Source of the DNA: Acanthaster planci | Taxonomy: Eukaryota; Echinodermata; Asteroidea; Valvatida; Acanthasteridae | Reading direction: 5' to 3' | Length of the DNA: 64,000 bases | NCBI RefSeq assembly: GCF_001949145.1 | Contig: NW_019091602.1 | Span: 17,064-81,063, forward strand | Shown: one piece after another, positions 11,897 to 24,100 of the stretch | How the letters are laid out: each line of letters begins with the position of its first letter | Numbering within the stretch: the stretch's first letter is position 1 | Made by a program: the position numbers and the translations under genes | Notes under the pieces: model-generated | The model's input: only the letters and a program-made list of their open reading frames with translations | The model's database searches: none | Told to the model about the DNA's origin: nothing

Positions 11897-12040
11897 TTAA
11901 CCACTTGACGCCGGATGACGTGTAAACGCACACATTTTTCCTTATTTGTTCCACGGAGGACGTGTATACTCGATCGGTTCAAGTAAGAATTTTCATTTTG
12001 CGGTTGATGTAAAAGTGCGTCGTGCTTAGTTGGATCATGG
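11897..12040 (+). mobile_element. Single piggyBac-like transposon end
   Basis: TTAA (11897-11900) is followed by CCACTTGACGCCGGATGACG, and further in by GGAGGACGTGTATACTC. A TTAA target followed by a C-rich TTGACGCC-type end with GACGTGTA motifs is typical of piggyBac-type elements. No matching second end or transposase frame was found, so this is at most a solo end or a strongly decayed copy. Confidence 0.4.
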
Positions 12041-12403
12041 AGGAAGGAAGGACAGAGTACACTGTTCGAAACGTCGAGTTATTCCCCGGTTCTTCTCAGA
12101 ACCACACCTACCCAAGAAAGAGATTGATCCACGGTGTAACCGCAATTGTTTTACTCATGTAGTTCTTTCACCATGAAACCCTTCTAATACTAAGGTACGA
12201 ACAACTTGCATTGTTATGGGTGTGATGATCACGGCTCGAGTGCGTGCGCCGGAAACACGTGAAGGACTTTACGCAAGTCTTGGAAAAGCCCAGTTTAGTC
12301 TAAAGCCTAGTCTCCCGAATACAGAAATGTATATACTATGAATCAGGTACCACCCTGTAATCCGCACGCTGCGGTCCAAAGTCATTGCATCATGCACTAA
12401 GTC

Positions 12404-12510
12404 ATACACATACATGTACTGTACATGTACAGTACATGCCGCGGACGTACAGTACATGTACATGTACACGTACTGTACATGGCAGTGCACACAGTACACG
12501 TACACGCAGC
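12404..12510. repeat. TACATGTA/GTAC palindromic array
   Basis: A dense, irregular run of TACATGTAC, TGTACATG and ACGTAC units. Almost every unit is its own reverse complement, so the tract can form nested hairpins. It produces meaningless frames coding for alternating Val-His or Cys-Thr on both strands. It lies next to the CpG-rich block upstream of the perilipin gene. Confidence 0.8.
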
Positions 12511-12860
12511 GAGCAGAAGGTCAAAGTACAACATATCCGTCCGTTTGATTCAGTGGAATTGCGTAATCCAAGTAACGATCGCGACGCCGGCAGTTTGCAG
12601 ATGTTCGCAGTAACGGGTACACAGAAGACTTCGCAAGTCACATCAGAAAGCAACGAGAACCTAGGTAATGGAGTTAATTTCTGGTTTTGTTGGTATGGAT
12701 CCCGAGCGACTGTACGATTACGAGGCCTAGCAAGAAGGTCAATTCTTTTACGGGCAGTGACGGGCCGACGTTGGTTTTTTTGGTATTCGATCTTCGCATT
12801 AGCCTGTTTACTGGACATGTTGGCGGGGCCCGCGGCGCCGCGCGCGTGGTGAATGAATTC
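12505..12860 (+). promoter_or_regulatory. CpG-rich block, possible perilipin promoter and non-coding first exon
   Basis: This stretch has many CpG, including GGCGGGGCCCGCGGCGCCGC near 12820, in otherwise AT-rich DNA. A donor-like CCTAG|GTAATG lies at about 12664. The perilipin start ATG sits just after an acceptor-like TTGTCAG at 14985, so a non-coding first exon in this block is plausible. AGGTCAAAGTACA at 12518-12530 resembles a DR1 nuclear-receptor site (11 of 13 to AGGTCANAGGTCA). All of this is inference without transcript evidence. Confidence 0.3.
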
Positions 12861-14985
12861 GCCGAGGCTATTGCGTTAAATTATTTGCAGATCATAAACT
12901 TGTCAGTATTCTATTCATCATGAATCACCAGTAAAGTACATGTACCAGCATAAATTGTACGTGGCTGTAGGCTATGCCATTTCATCACAATTTCTCACAA
13001 TCGTGACGATAAGTTTCATTTTCTACATGTTCTAGCACTTTTCAGCAATTGCATTTTTGTAATCATGGACATGGTCAGGGTCATTGGTAGTGTGCACGTA
13101 GGCCATGTACATGTAGGCCTTAATATCTGATCCTAATAGCCCTGTTTATTCAGTTCGTTGTCATTGAAGGGTAGGCCTGTGCAATATCAATTTTATTAAA
13201 AAAGTGAAATATCAGAGAAAAATATTGCGATATTCGCTGTTTTTGTGATGAAGTCATTTTTTTTCACGTCAGTCATTGACTCATTGCTGGTCACAAGCCC
13301 CACGTACACAGTCCCACGCAATGATCTGTAAAGCAAGACGATCCCTCTGCCTCCGTGTCGTAAATTCCCTGGTCAGCTAAGCCCATTTTCAATTCTATAG
13401 ATTACCAAAGTGTGATGTCTCTGTGAACCAGAAAGTACAGTGCCAATGAATGGTGTAAGGGCGTGAGTTGGTTCACGCATTTTTCTCGCGCTAAAGCCTT
13501 TTACACAGTAATTGTGCACATGACATATTCACTTTGTTACATGTAGGCCTAAGGTACCCCAGAACTGTGGGGTCCAACGTCCGCCCCGCTCCCACGAACC
13601 CCACAGAAAACGAGCCTTTTTTGCCATTCAGAATTTTTCAGACCAGTCTTGTAGGATTTGTGTACAGGGTGTCAAGTGATATTTGGGTATGAAACTCTCT
13701 CAGTAATTCTGATGCATGCAGGCCAATATCATGAATATACATGTATTGACTTTCAGCATTACTTGCCTTTATTAAAAATCCATCTGAAACCTTGTCTAGA
13801 GTGAACAACAACTCCTTGGTTTTGGACCCTAAGTTGATCAAATTTTAAGTTCTTAGTTTGCTGACCAAAAATACAAAAGTGAACATTTTGAAAAAACACC
13901 AAAATTTGGGGGAATTGAGACTCAGTACTTACAGTAATACAGCGTATATCTTCTCACAAAATCAAATTGTATGATGTACATGTATGTGAGGACTGAGCTA
14001 CAGCATGGAAATAAGAAGCATGAAAACAGTCTTGTCGCAGAGGTGAAATGTCCCCATCCCTCCACCGTCCTTCCAAAAAAGGAGAAAAGACATGAAGAAT
14101 TCCACTCGTGGACATCATAAATTTCTCTGCAATGACATACACATACAGTGTACAGTAGTAGCCGCTATAAAGTGACAACACTGCTAATATGTTAATACAC
14201 GTAAGGCAAATTTAGTAGGGAAGATGTTGACATATTTACCGGTACCCTTAGAACTTTTCAGACCAGTCTCACAAGCTTTGTGAACTGGGCATCAAGTGAC
14301 ATGCGCGTATCAAACTCTTTCCAAAAGACAAAACAAAGAAACTTAAAACAAAAACATCAGACTTTCAAAATGCAACAAGAGGTTTTTGGTTGTCTGTTTT
14401 CAGAATTAAGAAAGGTAGAGCGCATTTGTTTGTTTAACAGAGGGGAGAGAAGGCCTTTGTTTTAGCGATGGCTTCATTATTTCTTGAATCTATGATAATA
14501 CATGTACTTACCTGTACATGTGCGTGCGGAAGGAGCTAACACCCTGTCTATGGAACAGGTTTTGAACTACAAAAATCAACTGAACATGTATGATGCACTT
14601 CAAAGAAACTTTCGAAGAAAAAGAAAGCTGGCAGGGACAAGATACATATTTGGATTGGCTTAATAACTAGCAGTTTCGCTATGTGCTACATTAATTGCCC
14701 AATGAAATGCTCCGAACGAGTTACGTGTAGTTCAGTATTTCATAAAGGCAAGGTCTTTCAGGGGCACGGTATGCCTGTGAGTTGGCATATGGCTCAGCTA
14801 GTAGGACAAACTATCTCTAGTGTGCTGCTGCTGTTCTGAAATAGCGTCAGACATGCTTTCATTTGGGCATGTGCTGTTGGAATAGCAAGCTGGCTCATTG
14901 TGCCTGTGCTCAGTTATCCGAAACACTCATTTTGAATCCGTCAATTTTTTTGGAATTTACTGAGGTAGGTCGCAACCTTGTCAGC
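12861..14985. other. Upstream region or first intron of the perilipin gene
   Basis: AT-rich DNA without a supported coding exon. The phrase ACTTTTCAGACCAGTCTC/T recurs near 13634 and 14256, suggesting a small degenerate dispersed repeat. The segment ends in the acceptor-like TTGTCAG just before the perilipin ATG. Confidence 0.4.
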
Positions 14986-15126
14986 ATGAAGACCGAAGCT
15001 ACCAATCCAGCAGCTGAGCCCATGGAGACTGGTCCGGGCAACGTGGTGGTTTTGGACAGTACCCCTGGGGTGGACATCATCACTCGCGTGGCCAACATCC
15101 CTGTGGTGAGCTCGACCATTGGCCAG
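14986..15126 (+). CDS. PLIN: Perilipin coding exon 1
   Basis: 47 codons, phase 0, donor CCAG|GTACAG. It starts MKTEATNPAAEPMETG and ends in the PAT signature ITRVANIPVVSSTIGQ. The leading residues are unstructured and acidic, unlike the very short N termini of vertebrate PLIN2. Confidence 0.93.
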
Positions 15127-18100
15127 GTACAGTCATCACCTTATTTCTCTGTTCCTTGTTGTAGGCAGGAGTCTGTAAAGATAGGTTGCGTTAGTCATTG
15201 GAAGATTACAATTTCATATTCAATGCCATCGGTGTGCGTAGTGTGCAGATGTTCTATACGCACGCATGTTAATCTAGATATCTTTTTTAAAAAGTGCAGC
15301 CGATGTACATTATGAAAATTTGACGTCCAAAATGCTGATCTACGGTATGTAGCAGTCCAAAGGAAGTGATGTCATTTGAGAGAGATCTCTTCAAGTGATG
15401 CATTGCGCATAGGTGTGATTTCGTTGGATTTTTCAAGCTTTCAGAATTTGATCCAAACCTACGGAGTAAGGTTTTGGAACCAAGTCGGGTTTTGCTATGT
15501 TTTTGCCTGGGGTACCCCCCAAAAAAACAATCGTACTGCAAGGATTCACATAATTATAGTTGTTTAAAAGAGAGAGATCAAGCCTAAAACAGCATTTTGA
15601 TGTCACCTTGGGCTGGAGGTTTCATTGGTATCTCTTCATCTTCCAATTTCAACCCTGATCTATCCATGGAAAGTGATTACAGTTTCTTACCAGTGCTTCA
15701 GAGCGTACACATATTGGCCACTCGTAACCACCAGTCACAGTCTTGCATTGCAGGGCAGACCTGCATGTTCATGTACAGATCCAATCTTCCCATTGCTATA
15801 AACTTTAAAAGGAAACTTTTGCAATGAAAGTCCCATTCCGTTAGTACAAAAAAATTGGTACTTGTTTGCTCACTGTGGAGTCTAGTGCAATGTCTTCTTA
15901 CCAGGCAGAAACTGACTTGCCTTGTGCCACAGAGAGCAAGCATGTCCAACTTTGCAGTACATGTAGGTCTAAAGAAACAAAACAGGATATCTACATGTAG
16001 GTTTAACCCTAACTACCCCAAACCTACCATACTCCAACAGTAGGTTTTGTGAGATTTTAGCAGGTTTGGTACCGCAACTGATGAACTCGTTGAATTTTGT
16101 GAGACTTCCGAGGAAAGGTCCAGGGAGATAGTGTTGGATTCTGTGTGAGTTAAGGCAAACAGGATTCAGTGTCTGGCCTGCTCTACCAATTGTTGGACTA
16201 TGCTTGATTTTGTCAGGTTTGGTACTGTTCAGTGCAGTCATCCTGTACTGCCTAGACCCATCCACACCATATCACTCAAACTCCAACGGGCTCATTCTGT
16301 TGGAATTTATCAGGTTTGGTACAGTGACCTACATGTACATGTACAAGTACATAGACAAGTACATGTACATGCACCTGTTGGATTTTGTGAGGTCCAGTGT
16401 GCTTTCTAGTGCAGGAGCCTGGGGGGTTAGGGTTAATACAAAGAGAACATGCATCAGTGGTTACAATGCTTACCATGACACTTTTGTCTCCTTGTTGCGT
16501 GCAGGTGGCCAATGTGTACACTTGGACAAAGGAGAAAAGCACTCTCGCCAACAAGGCTTTAGGATATGCCGAGAAGTCAGTTGTCGTGGCAGCTCAAACT
16601 GCCAAGCCGGTGGTTGACCACTTTGAGAAGCCACGTAAGATACCACCACATCATCCTTTTTGTTTTTGTAGTCCCGTAACCTACACTTGTGTATTTGGTC
16701 ATATGTGTCATACATGTATGCCTGTTACCAGGTAAATGTAAGTACCGGTATGATTTATGAACTCCACACTTCCTGTCTTTTACATGAAGCCTGCTTACAG
16801 ACTTTCTGCATTCATTGTTCACGTATGTGTTTTGTCTCAGCTTTGGAATGCTCATTAAGCACTCTTTGAAATCCGCAGGCCAAAAGTTGGTTAATAATTT
16901 TTGTCGAGTGTCACGACTATGAAGTTGAAGTGTTATTTGGTGTTTTCTGGTCTTCTTCTAGTTACTATGGCGAGCGATTTTGCTTGCTATCAGTTGGACA
17001 AGCTGGAGGAGAAGGTTCCCCTGATCAGCAAGCCGACTGAAGAGGTATGCCCAGTACACAGTAACAGTTAATAATAATAATAACAAGCACTTGTGAAGCG
17101 CCATCTACAGTATCTAGCAAACCATTCTGAGGCACTGTATTACCATTACCAATGGGCTCACACATCATCTGAACATTCCTGAAACCGTCTCAGCTCCCTT
17201 GGGAGTATACATCAACAGGTCCTTTCCCAGCGCAAAGATGTCTGCATATATTGGATCATAAATGACCCCAAAATTGTTCAAATCTGGCAATCTCGGTGGC
17301 ATCTGAAAGGGCACATGTACCAGCCCGATGCTGCCATTTTCGGCGCAAATGGCTAAACACAACTGTGTCTGCCCTCACAGGTACCCATTTACTCATGGGT
17401 GGAGAGAGGCATGTCGGGGTAAGGTGACTTGCCCAAGATCACAACATGCTGCCATCAGCTGGATTCGAACCCCTGACCCTATGACCAGAAGCTACTAACC
17501 CTAACCACCAGGCCACATGCCTCCTTAATTCCACCTGTATTGTTGAAGAGAACATCACATCAAAATGGGCAGTAAATGTTGCCCGCTTTGGTGTCTTTAG
17601 TGTGTAGAACACAGACACAATACATTATTTCATGTTCCACTCAAGCATGAGGGATCTCCTCAAGCAAAACTGACGTGCACCAAGGATTTGAGTGTGCTTG
17701 GAGATAATGGCCTCACATAGTGGCTGGCAATCAGGAAGTATTCTTTTCATCTACATGTAAATATTCAACATGGACAAATGGTTCATTTAACTTTGATGAA
17801 ACACAAAATTTGCTGCAATACTGCCAACCGACTTCACTGACCTGAAATATGCAAAGCAAACAGTTCAGAGGGCTTGCATTCCAGCCCTGGCAATAATCTT
17901 TATCAAAGGCAAAAGATGCAAAGGCTTTGATAAAGATTCAGCTAGGATCAAAATGCCAGATGGTCTGATTGTTGATTTGTTTAAAAGCTGCTATTTCATC
18001 CCAGTTGTGGCTTGTTCACTATTCTTGCTCGAATGTTCATTCAAGGGAAACGCTGTCAGCTATTAAAAACCAGCATTGCCCCAAATACACGTAGCTAGAG

Positions 18101-21100
18101 TCGTTAAGCAACAACGTTGCCTGAATGGTGGATGGTTTGGACCATCCAGTCCTCTATTTGGAACAAGGCCTTGGGACATTTTTGCACTGCTGGTTGTCCA
18201 TAGCCAATTTCATTCATTACATCAGATGGAACCATTCACTTGAAAATAATTGTCCAAGATGTCATCAACCAAAAATGCTACATGAGAGTCCCAGCTGAAG
18301 GCAAATGTGAGTCTGCATTGTTAGCAAGCAGTTGACTTGTGGTCGAACTGCAGTCCGTACCCGAACTTGCTCCATAATTTCTTGACCAAGCTTGCTCAAA
18401 GTCGTGTCTTCTCCTGGCAGGTGGTGGCCACAATCCAAGATGGCACCCGTCAGGTGATCGAGGGCACCAAGCAGAAGGGTGCTGACGGCCTGAACGCTTT
18501 GATGAACACCCGCGTGGGCAAGGCGGTCACCTTTGGACTGGACACGGCCCTCGCTGTGTCTGAGTTTGCTGTGGAGTACTACCTGCCTCCTGATGATGCA
18601 GGTGAGAAATTGGAGGGGAGGGGATGGTTGTTTGTTTGTCAGTTTGTCTGTCTGTTGTCTCTTTGGTCTCCATCTACACTTGCTTCATCTCATGAAGGCT
18701 GGGATGGGGGTTTGTTGGCTTTAAGGGGAGTGAGGTCCAGTGGTTAGTGAGCTTCAGTGGTTAGTGAGCTTCAGTGGTTAGTGAGCTTTGAGTGTTAAAT
18801 ATTAGTGACTTTTTTATGACCCTTCAAAAAAGGAAAGGTAAAGCGGTTGGTTTTCCTGGGAGCATCGTTTTTATTGAGTTAATGTACTTATGTGCTTGTG
18901 TACAGTGTACCGCTGTAACTTCACTGGAAGTAAAGAACGTTTGAAATTGTACATGTATTGTTCAAATTCATGAGTTTTTGAAATGGTATAGTCAGTGCCC
19001 TGACTTCACTTTTAATTCGGAGAAGCCTGTGGTGGATGTACATGTAGTTCATTTTCTAAAAGCAGATTGTGCGTATGATGGAATTGTTTTCAGTTTCGCA
19101 ACTTTGCTTTTAGCTAGAGTTGAGGATATGATGAAATATTCACCTGTTATCGACATCCCTCCCCATTTGGCCCCCCCCCAGAAAGAATATCGAGCAAAGG
19201 TTGCAAGATACATTCACCCTATCTCTAAGGTCAGATCCCATAGCCCATACCAGCATTAAGTCAGCCCTGCTTCAGGAGAACAGTTGATAATAGTTGATAA
19301 AAATAGCATTTATCATCAAGTCAACAAGAGACAATGGTATGCTGCATGTTTTTTTTCTCCAGCAGTTCAAATAATCTGTTGAACAAAGCGTCGTCTAGCC
19401 ATTCTTTGTTTAGGGATAGGAATATCTGTGAGTCATTCTGTTTGTTACTTTATTTTACGATTCGACACTTGATAAAGAAACCAGCAGACTTTGTCAAATG
19501 AGAACAAAGTGTTTATTAGCCACAAACTGTGGAAGGAGGCCAGTTCGGAGGTATTTTCAAGCAAATTGGTGAATTTCATTCCCTCCTTTCAGGCTTGTAT
19601 CACTTTGCTTTTTTTTAATTCCATACCCCGCGGGGGGAGGGGGGCATTCTGCCATTGCAGTGCCCATTCCTTGTTAACTACATGTACCTCATTTGCTGAA
19701 ATGAACCACTTCTAAACCAGGTATCGGTTTGCATATTTTTCTCCTGTCCTTTTGAAATACATGAGTAAATATTAACTCGGTCTGAATGTTGCACATTATT
19801 AAAGTTTAAGCATTTGTTGTTCAGGGCCTTTTAAATCCCAGGTGTTATTTGATCACCTTTGAAATGGACGCTTCTTTACTTAATTTGTCTGTGTCTGAGT
19901 TGTTATCAGAGCTAATTATGGAATGGGTAGATGTGTGCAGTACTGTATGTGGATACTGGTGACTTTTTGACCTGTCATTTCGATTTAGCTGATAAAATGA
20001 CCTCATCACAGTGATTCAAGGATTTATGTAAGATCTGTTGTGACAGTACAGCTCACCTCTTAATGAAGGACAAAGAAATCAGAGTAGAGACGTGATACGT
20101 GTAGTTTCAGGGACAAAAACTTTGTTTCTTGGATGGTCAAATGGTTGTGGGGCTTAAAATGAATGATGATGAAAGATGTTAAAAAAGGTCGGCTGAAATT
20201 TCCGTGGAATCTGATATTTCATGAAAAGTGTGATTCTGAAGTGCAGTAATTTTGCTCAGAGTGAAAAAATGTACATGTATAGAATTGACTGAAAATGTGG
20301 GCAATATAAGTCAAATAATACAAGTGAAATTGCCTCCTCCATTTCCGTATTTCAGTCACAGCAAATAGTGACACTGTTCACAGAAAAGTACCATCGTCCT
20401 GTCTCTATTAGTGTGCCTGGATGAACCAGTGTCTTTCTTTTGACTTTCCCCTGAATTAATGTATTCCATGAACTAATGTACATGTACGTGTGGTACAAAT
20501 CCATAAAACTAGATTTCCAGTAACAAAGAATAAAACAGTAGGTTGTTACGTGACAAAAATTGGCTGCAATATCCTTACTGCGATTCAAAATGACCACATG
20601 CATACATGTACATGTACCGGTATACCAGCACTGGCATGTTTCTGTCATTATTTTTTTGCTTTTTTCCTGCATGGAGAACAACGTCATTTCTCATCCAATT
20701 TATCGTATCTGGGATCGATGTACATGTAGGTGAAGGGTTTCTGTAACAAGTGTGCCAGGTTATGGTTCAGAACTTCCTGGTTGAGTTACAGGCATGTTGC
20801 CACAACTGTAATTTATCGTTTGGAATGTATTTGCAGGAAATGACAGATCCACATGTAACATAAACCACATTCTCGGGAAACGGGAGGAAAATTAAATGGG
20901 GTCACCTTAATGAATCACCTCAAAACAGTAACCGATCCTGGTATCCCAGTAAAAGCCAGGGCAGTAATGCGTGTAAGAAAAACCATGAATTTTTGTGTCC
21001 TGTTTTTGATGATGTACATGTACTATACAGTGCAGGGTAGCACTTCTCCATGTATGAAAACTTTACTTAGCTCATGGTGCTAACTCCATGATTAGATTGT

Positions 21101-24100
21101 ACCAAATGTGTCTGAACAAATTGATAAAACAAGGAAGTTTGCAACAAAATAAAATCTTTTTATAAGTAGGTGAAGGGCCGTTGTTGCATACGTTTACATG
21201 TCGTCTTAGTCGTCAGCCATAAATCCATGTGTTCTTGCAAATGTTATTTGATCCTGCATGTTGTGTAGTTGGGACTGTCAGAAATGTCAAGCAAGCTGAT
21301 TGGCTGATACCTGCAGGGCTCGACCTTAACGCTAGCCCAGCGTACAATGGCTAGTAAAAACCCCTTCCCAACTTGCCCGGCGGGCAAGTTAAAAAATGTA
21401 CACGTTCGCACCTTGAATCCTGTATTGTGTGCTGGGACAACGTACATGTACATTGTACCTAGTACATGTACCTATCATCAACGCATCAACGATAGTTTCT
21501 CCAGTAGTCAGTGACCCCTATATATGACCAATATAGTTAACATACAATTCGTACTAGATACCACAAACCGATACTGCATCCATAGACTGGTGCGATCCAG
21601 TTCGTAAGTGACTTTGTCGCACCACTGATTGCAAGCCCCTCATTGGACAATCATGCCTGGTGAGTGAGTGGGGAATGGGAACCAGTCTACCTACGAACAG
21701 CTATCATCCAACGTGATAGCGGTTGATAGAAACGTCGTGATGGACCAAGACTTATGTTGTGACAGCGAGGAGAACGAATATCCGGACTCCACTACCAGCG
21801 ACAGTGATTTCTAGCCAACCATGAACAACAGTCAACAACGTTCTGAAGTCAAAAACAGAGGCCAATATTTGTACCAGTACTGTACCTACGTGTATCATTG
21901 TCTTTATGTACTCATAATAATGGTTTATACGTGTACAAAATGTTGTCCATGTATTTTTTTGGTGGTCAGAGAGGAAGCAGGCAATCAAGGATGACTATGA
22001 CGAGCAGGAGGAGGAGAAGAGGGAGACGCCCACCTCCATCCAGCGCGTCGGCACCCTGACTCAGAAGGTGCGCCGCCGTGTCCACAAGAAGGCACTGGCG
22101 AACATCCGCTACGCCCAGAAACGCAGCCAGGAGACCATCCAGAAGCTGCACTTCACTGTGGATCTGGTAAGCAGAAGTCACAGCTGCTTGTTTTAATGTT
22201 TTGACTTCAAGGAAGTCAACTGTAGACAGCCAGCCGGGAAGTCCATGTTCCATGCTTGACTAGTGGAGAGCAAGTGTGGTTCATAGTTGAAAAAATTGTC
22301 TACAAAACCAGTAAGAGTTATTCCCACTAAGTTAAAAAAAGACGAGCAAGGCACTAGATCAATAAGAATGTGATCATTCGAACTGTCAACAACATTTCAA
22401 CCAATCATAGAGTGATGGAGAAGGACATTGCTGTAAACTTCTGGACACTTTTTAATGGCTTTTTAGTTTTCTCAGTTTTCTCATGAACCCTCCTTTGCAA
22501 AGACACATTCTTGACACAGTTCTCCTATCAGTCAAAACCAGTCCAATTTCCCATATGTATCTGTGTACGGGGGGAAATCAAGTGGAAGCAATTGTTGACT
22601 GTTTTTGACAGTTACAGCAAAAGGAGGGTTCAAGAGCACACACTGATAGCGCTTGATAAGTGGAGTGCTTCACTGATCAGCGTTATTCTCCTAATTGCAA
22701 TTTTGATTGGTGTATTTCAACACAGATCGATTATGCGAAGAAAAGCATCGATGGAGCCAATCAGACCATCCGGACCAATGCAGAAGCAGCTCAGGAGAAG
22801 CTTTGGAACACCTGGAATGATTGGACAACCACCGAGGAGGGAAAGGATGAAAAGACCGAGAATTCAGAGGTGGAAAACAAGGTAGACAGAAGTGATATAA
22901 TGGTTAGACTGTGGGGTTTGTCCCCAAACTATTTCCTTCAGGACAAAATTAGATAACATACTACCTACAACACCGTTTCGTGCCTTGACAAATATAGATA
23001 GCAAAGCACTGTTTGTGTCTGGTTTCATCATCTGACTACAGCTACTCAGCTACAGTTTTTGTTTTTTTTTTCCTGAATGCGGTCCGTTGGTTGATCAGTG
23101 CAACACAGTCAAGTGCAGTTTTTTTTTGTCTGACAAATTATTCTAAGCATATTGACCTCAACAAGTTCAGTTAACAGGATCTAAGCCCTGACCTGGCCCA
23201 ACTTTGCACATACATGTAGTCATTGTATAGTATGTCTTCAGATTTCAGTATTTGCGGAACCACTGAAGCAGTCTGAATATTCGAGGTGGTGTCTCCTTGC
23301 ATTTTGTACTTATGCAAATATAAAATAATCAGTGATAGAGTGCTTTGTAGTTTGATCTAAATGACTCGACTGGAGCTACTGGTTTGGCCTTAAATTGCAT
23401 CATATGCCAATTGCCCGAACCTGCTTGATGAAACATAGGATTTCCAGTTTTGAGGCAAAAGAATAATTCAGGCTATTTCTTCTGAAATGCTGGACTTATG
23501 TCGGGTCTTGAAATGGCATGTTTAGGCTTCTCTAGCCTTTTCTTCAGGCATTAGACAAGATCCTGTCTGGTATCCCCAATCGACATGGCCTTGATGGAGC
23601 AAATTTTCCATTTCTCACCAGGAGGGAGAGCAGAAGACAATGGCCATTGCACGGGAGCTGGCCGCCCGCCTGCGCGGTCTCACCCACAATGTAGCCAACT
23701 CGGTTGCCGTCCTGCCCCAACAGATCCGTGGCAAGGTGGAGGAGGCCAGAGCCACGGCCGACAGCATCTACCACTCATTTGAAGAGGTACGGAGACATAA
23801 AGATCTCAGGAATGTAGTGAGGTTGCCGTTAGCATTGGCCATGCTCTTGGCATTCATTACATGATAAGATCGGCACATCATGACCTGGGGGTGCTCAATG
23901 ACCTTCTTTTATACACCCAAACCTTTCCAGATCTGTCCTGTCCAACCGTAGAACCCCTGAAGGTTGGGGCATTCCTCCTGCTGTCAAACAATCCCTGTTC
24001 TGGTTTTGCAGCACAGAACTGCATGTATTAAGCTCCCATCAGCTCCATTCTGTGATTTTTAGGGACAGTCCAAGTAACTCCATGAATCTCATTGAAAGTC

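Noticed and set aside
14863-14985. In-frame extension upstream of the perilipin ATG.
   Set aside because: No homology, and an acceptor-like TTGTCAG lies directly before the ATG at 14986, so it is probably intron or 5' UTR.
21668-21814. Short frame in perilipin intron 4 with an acidic end (ENEYPDSTTSDSDF then stop) that resembles the true perilipin C terminus (DLTSDSSEF).
   Set aside because: Considered as an alternative terminal exon. The AG sites inside the frame (ending 21685 and 21700) do not give the phase needed after exon 4, and the flanking DNA looks like a dispersed repeat.
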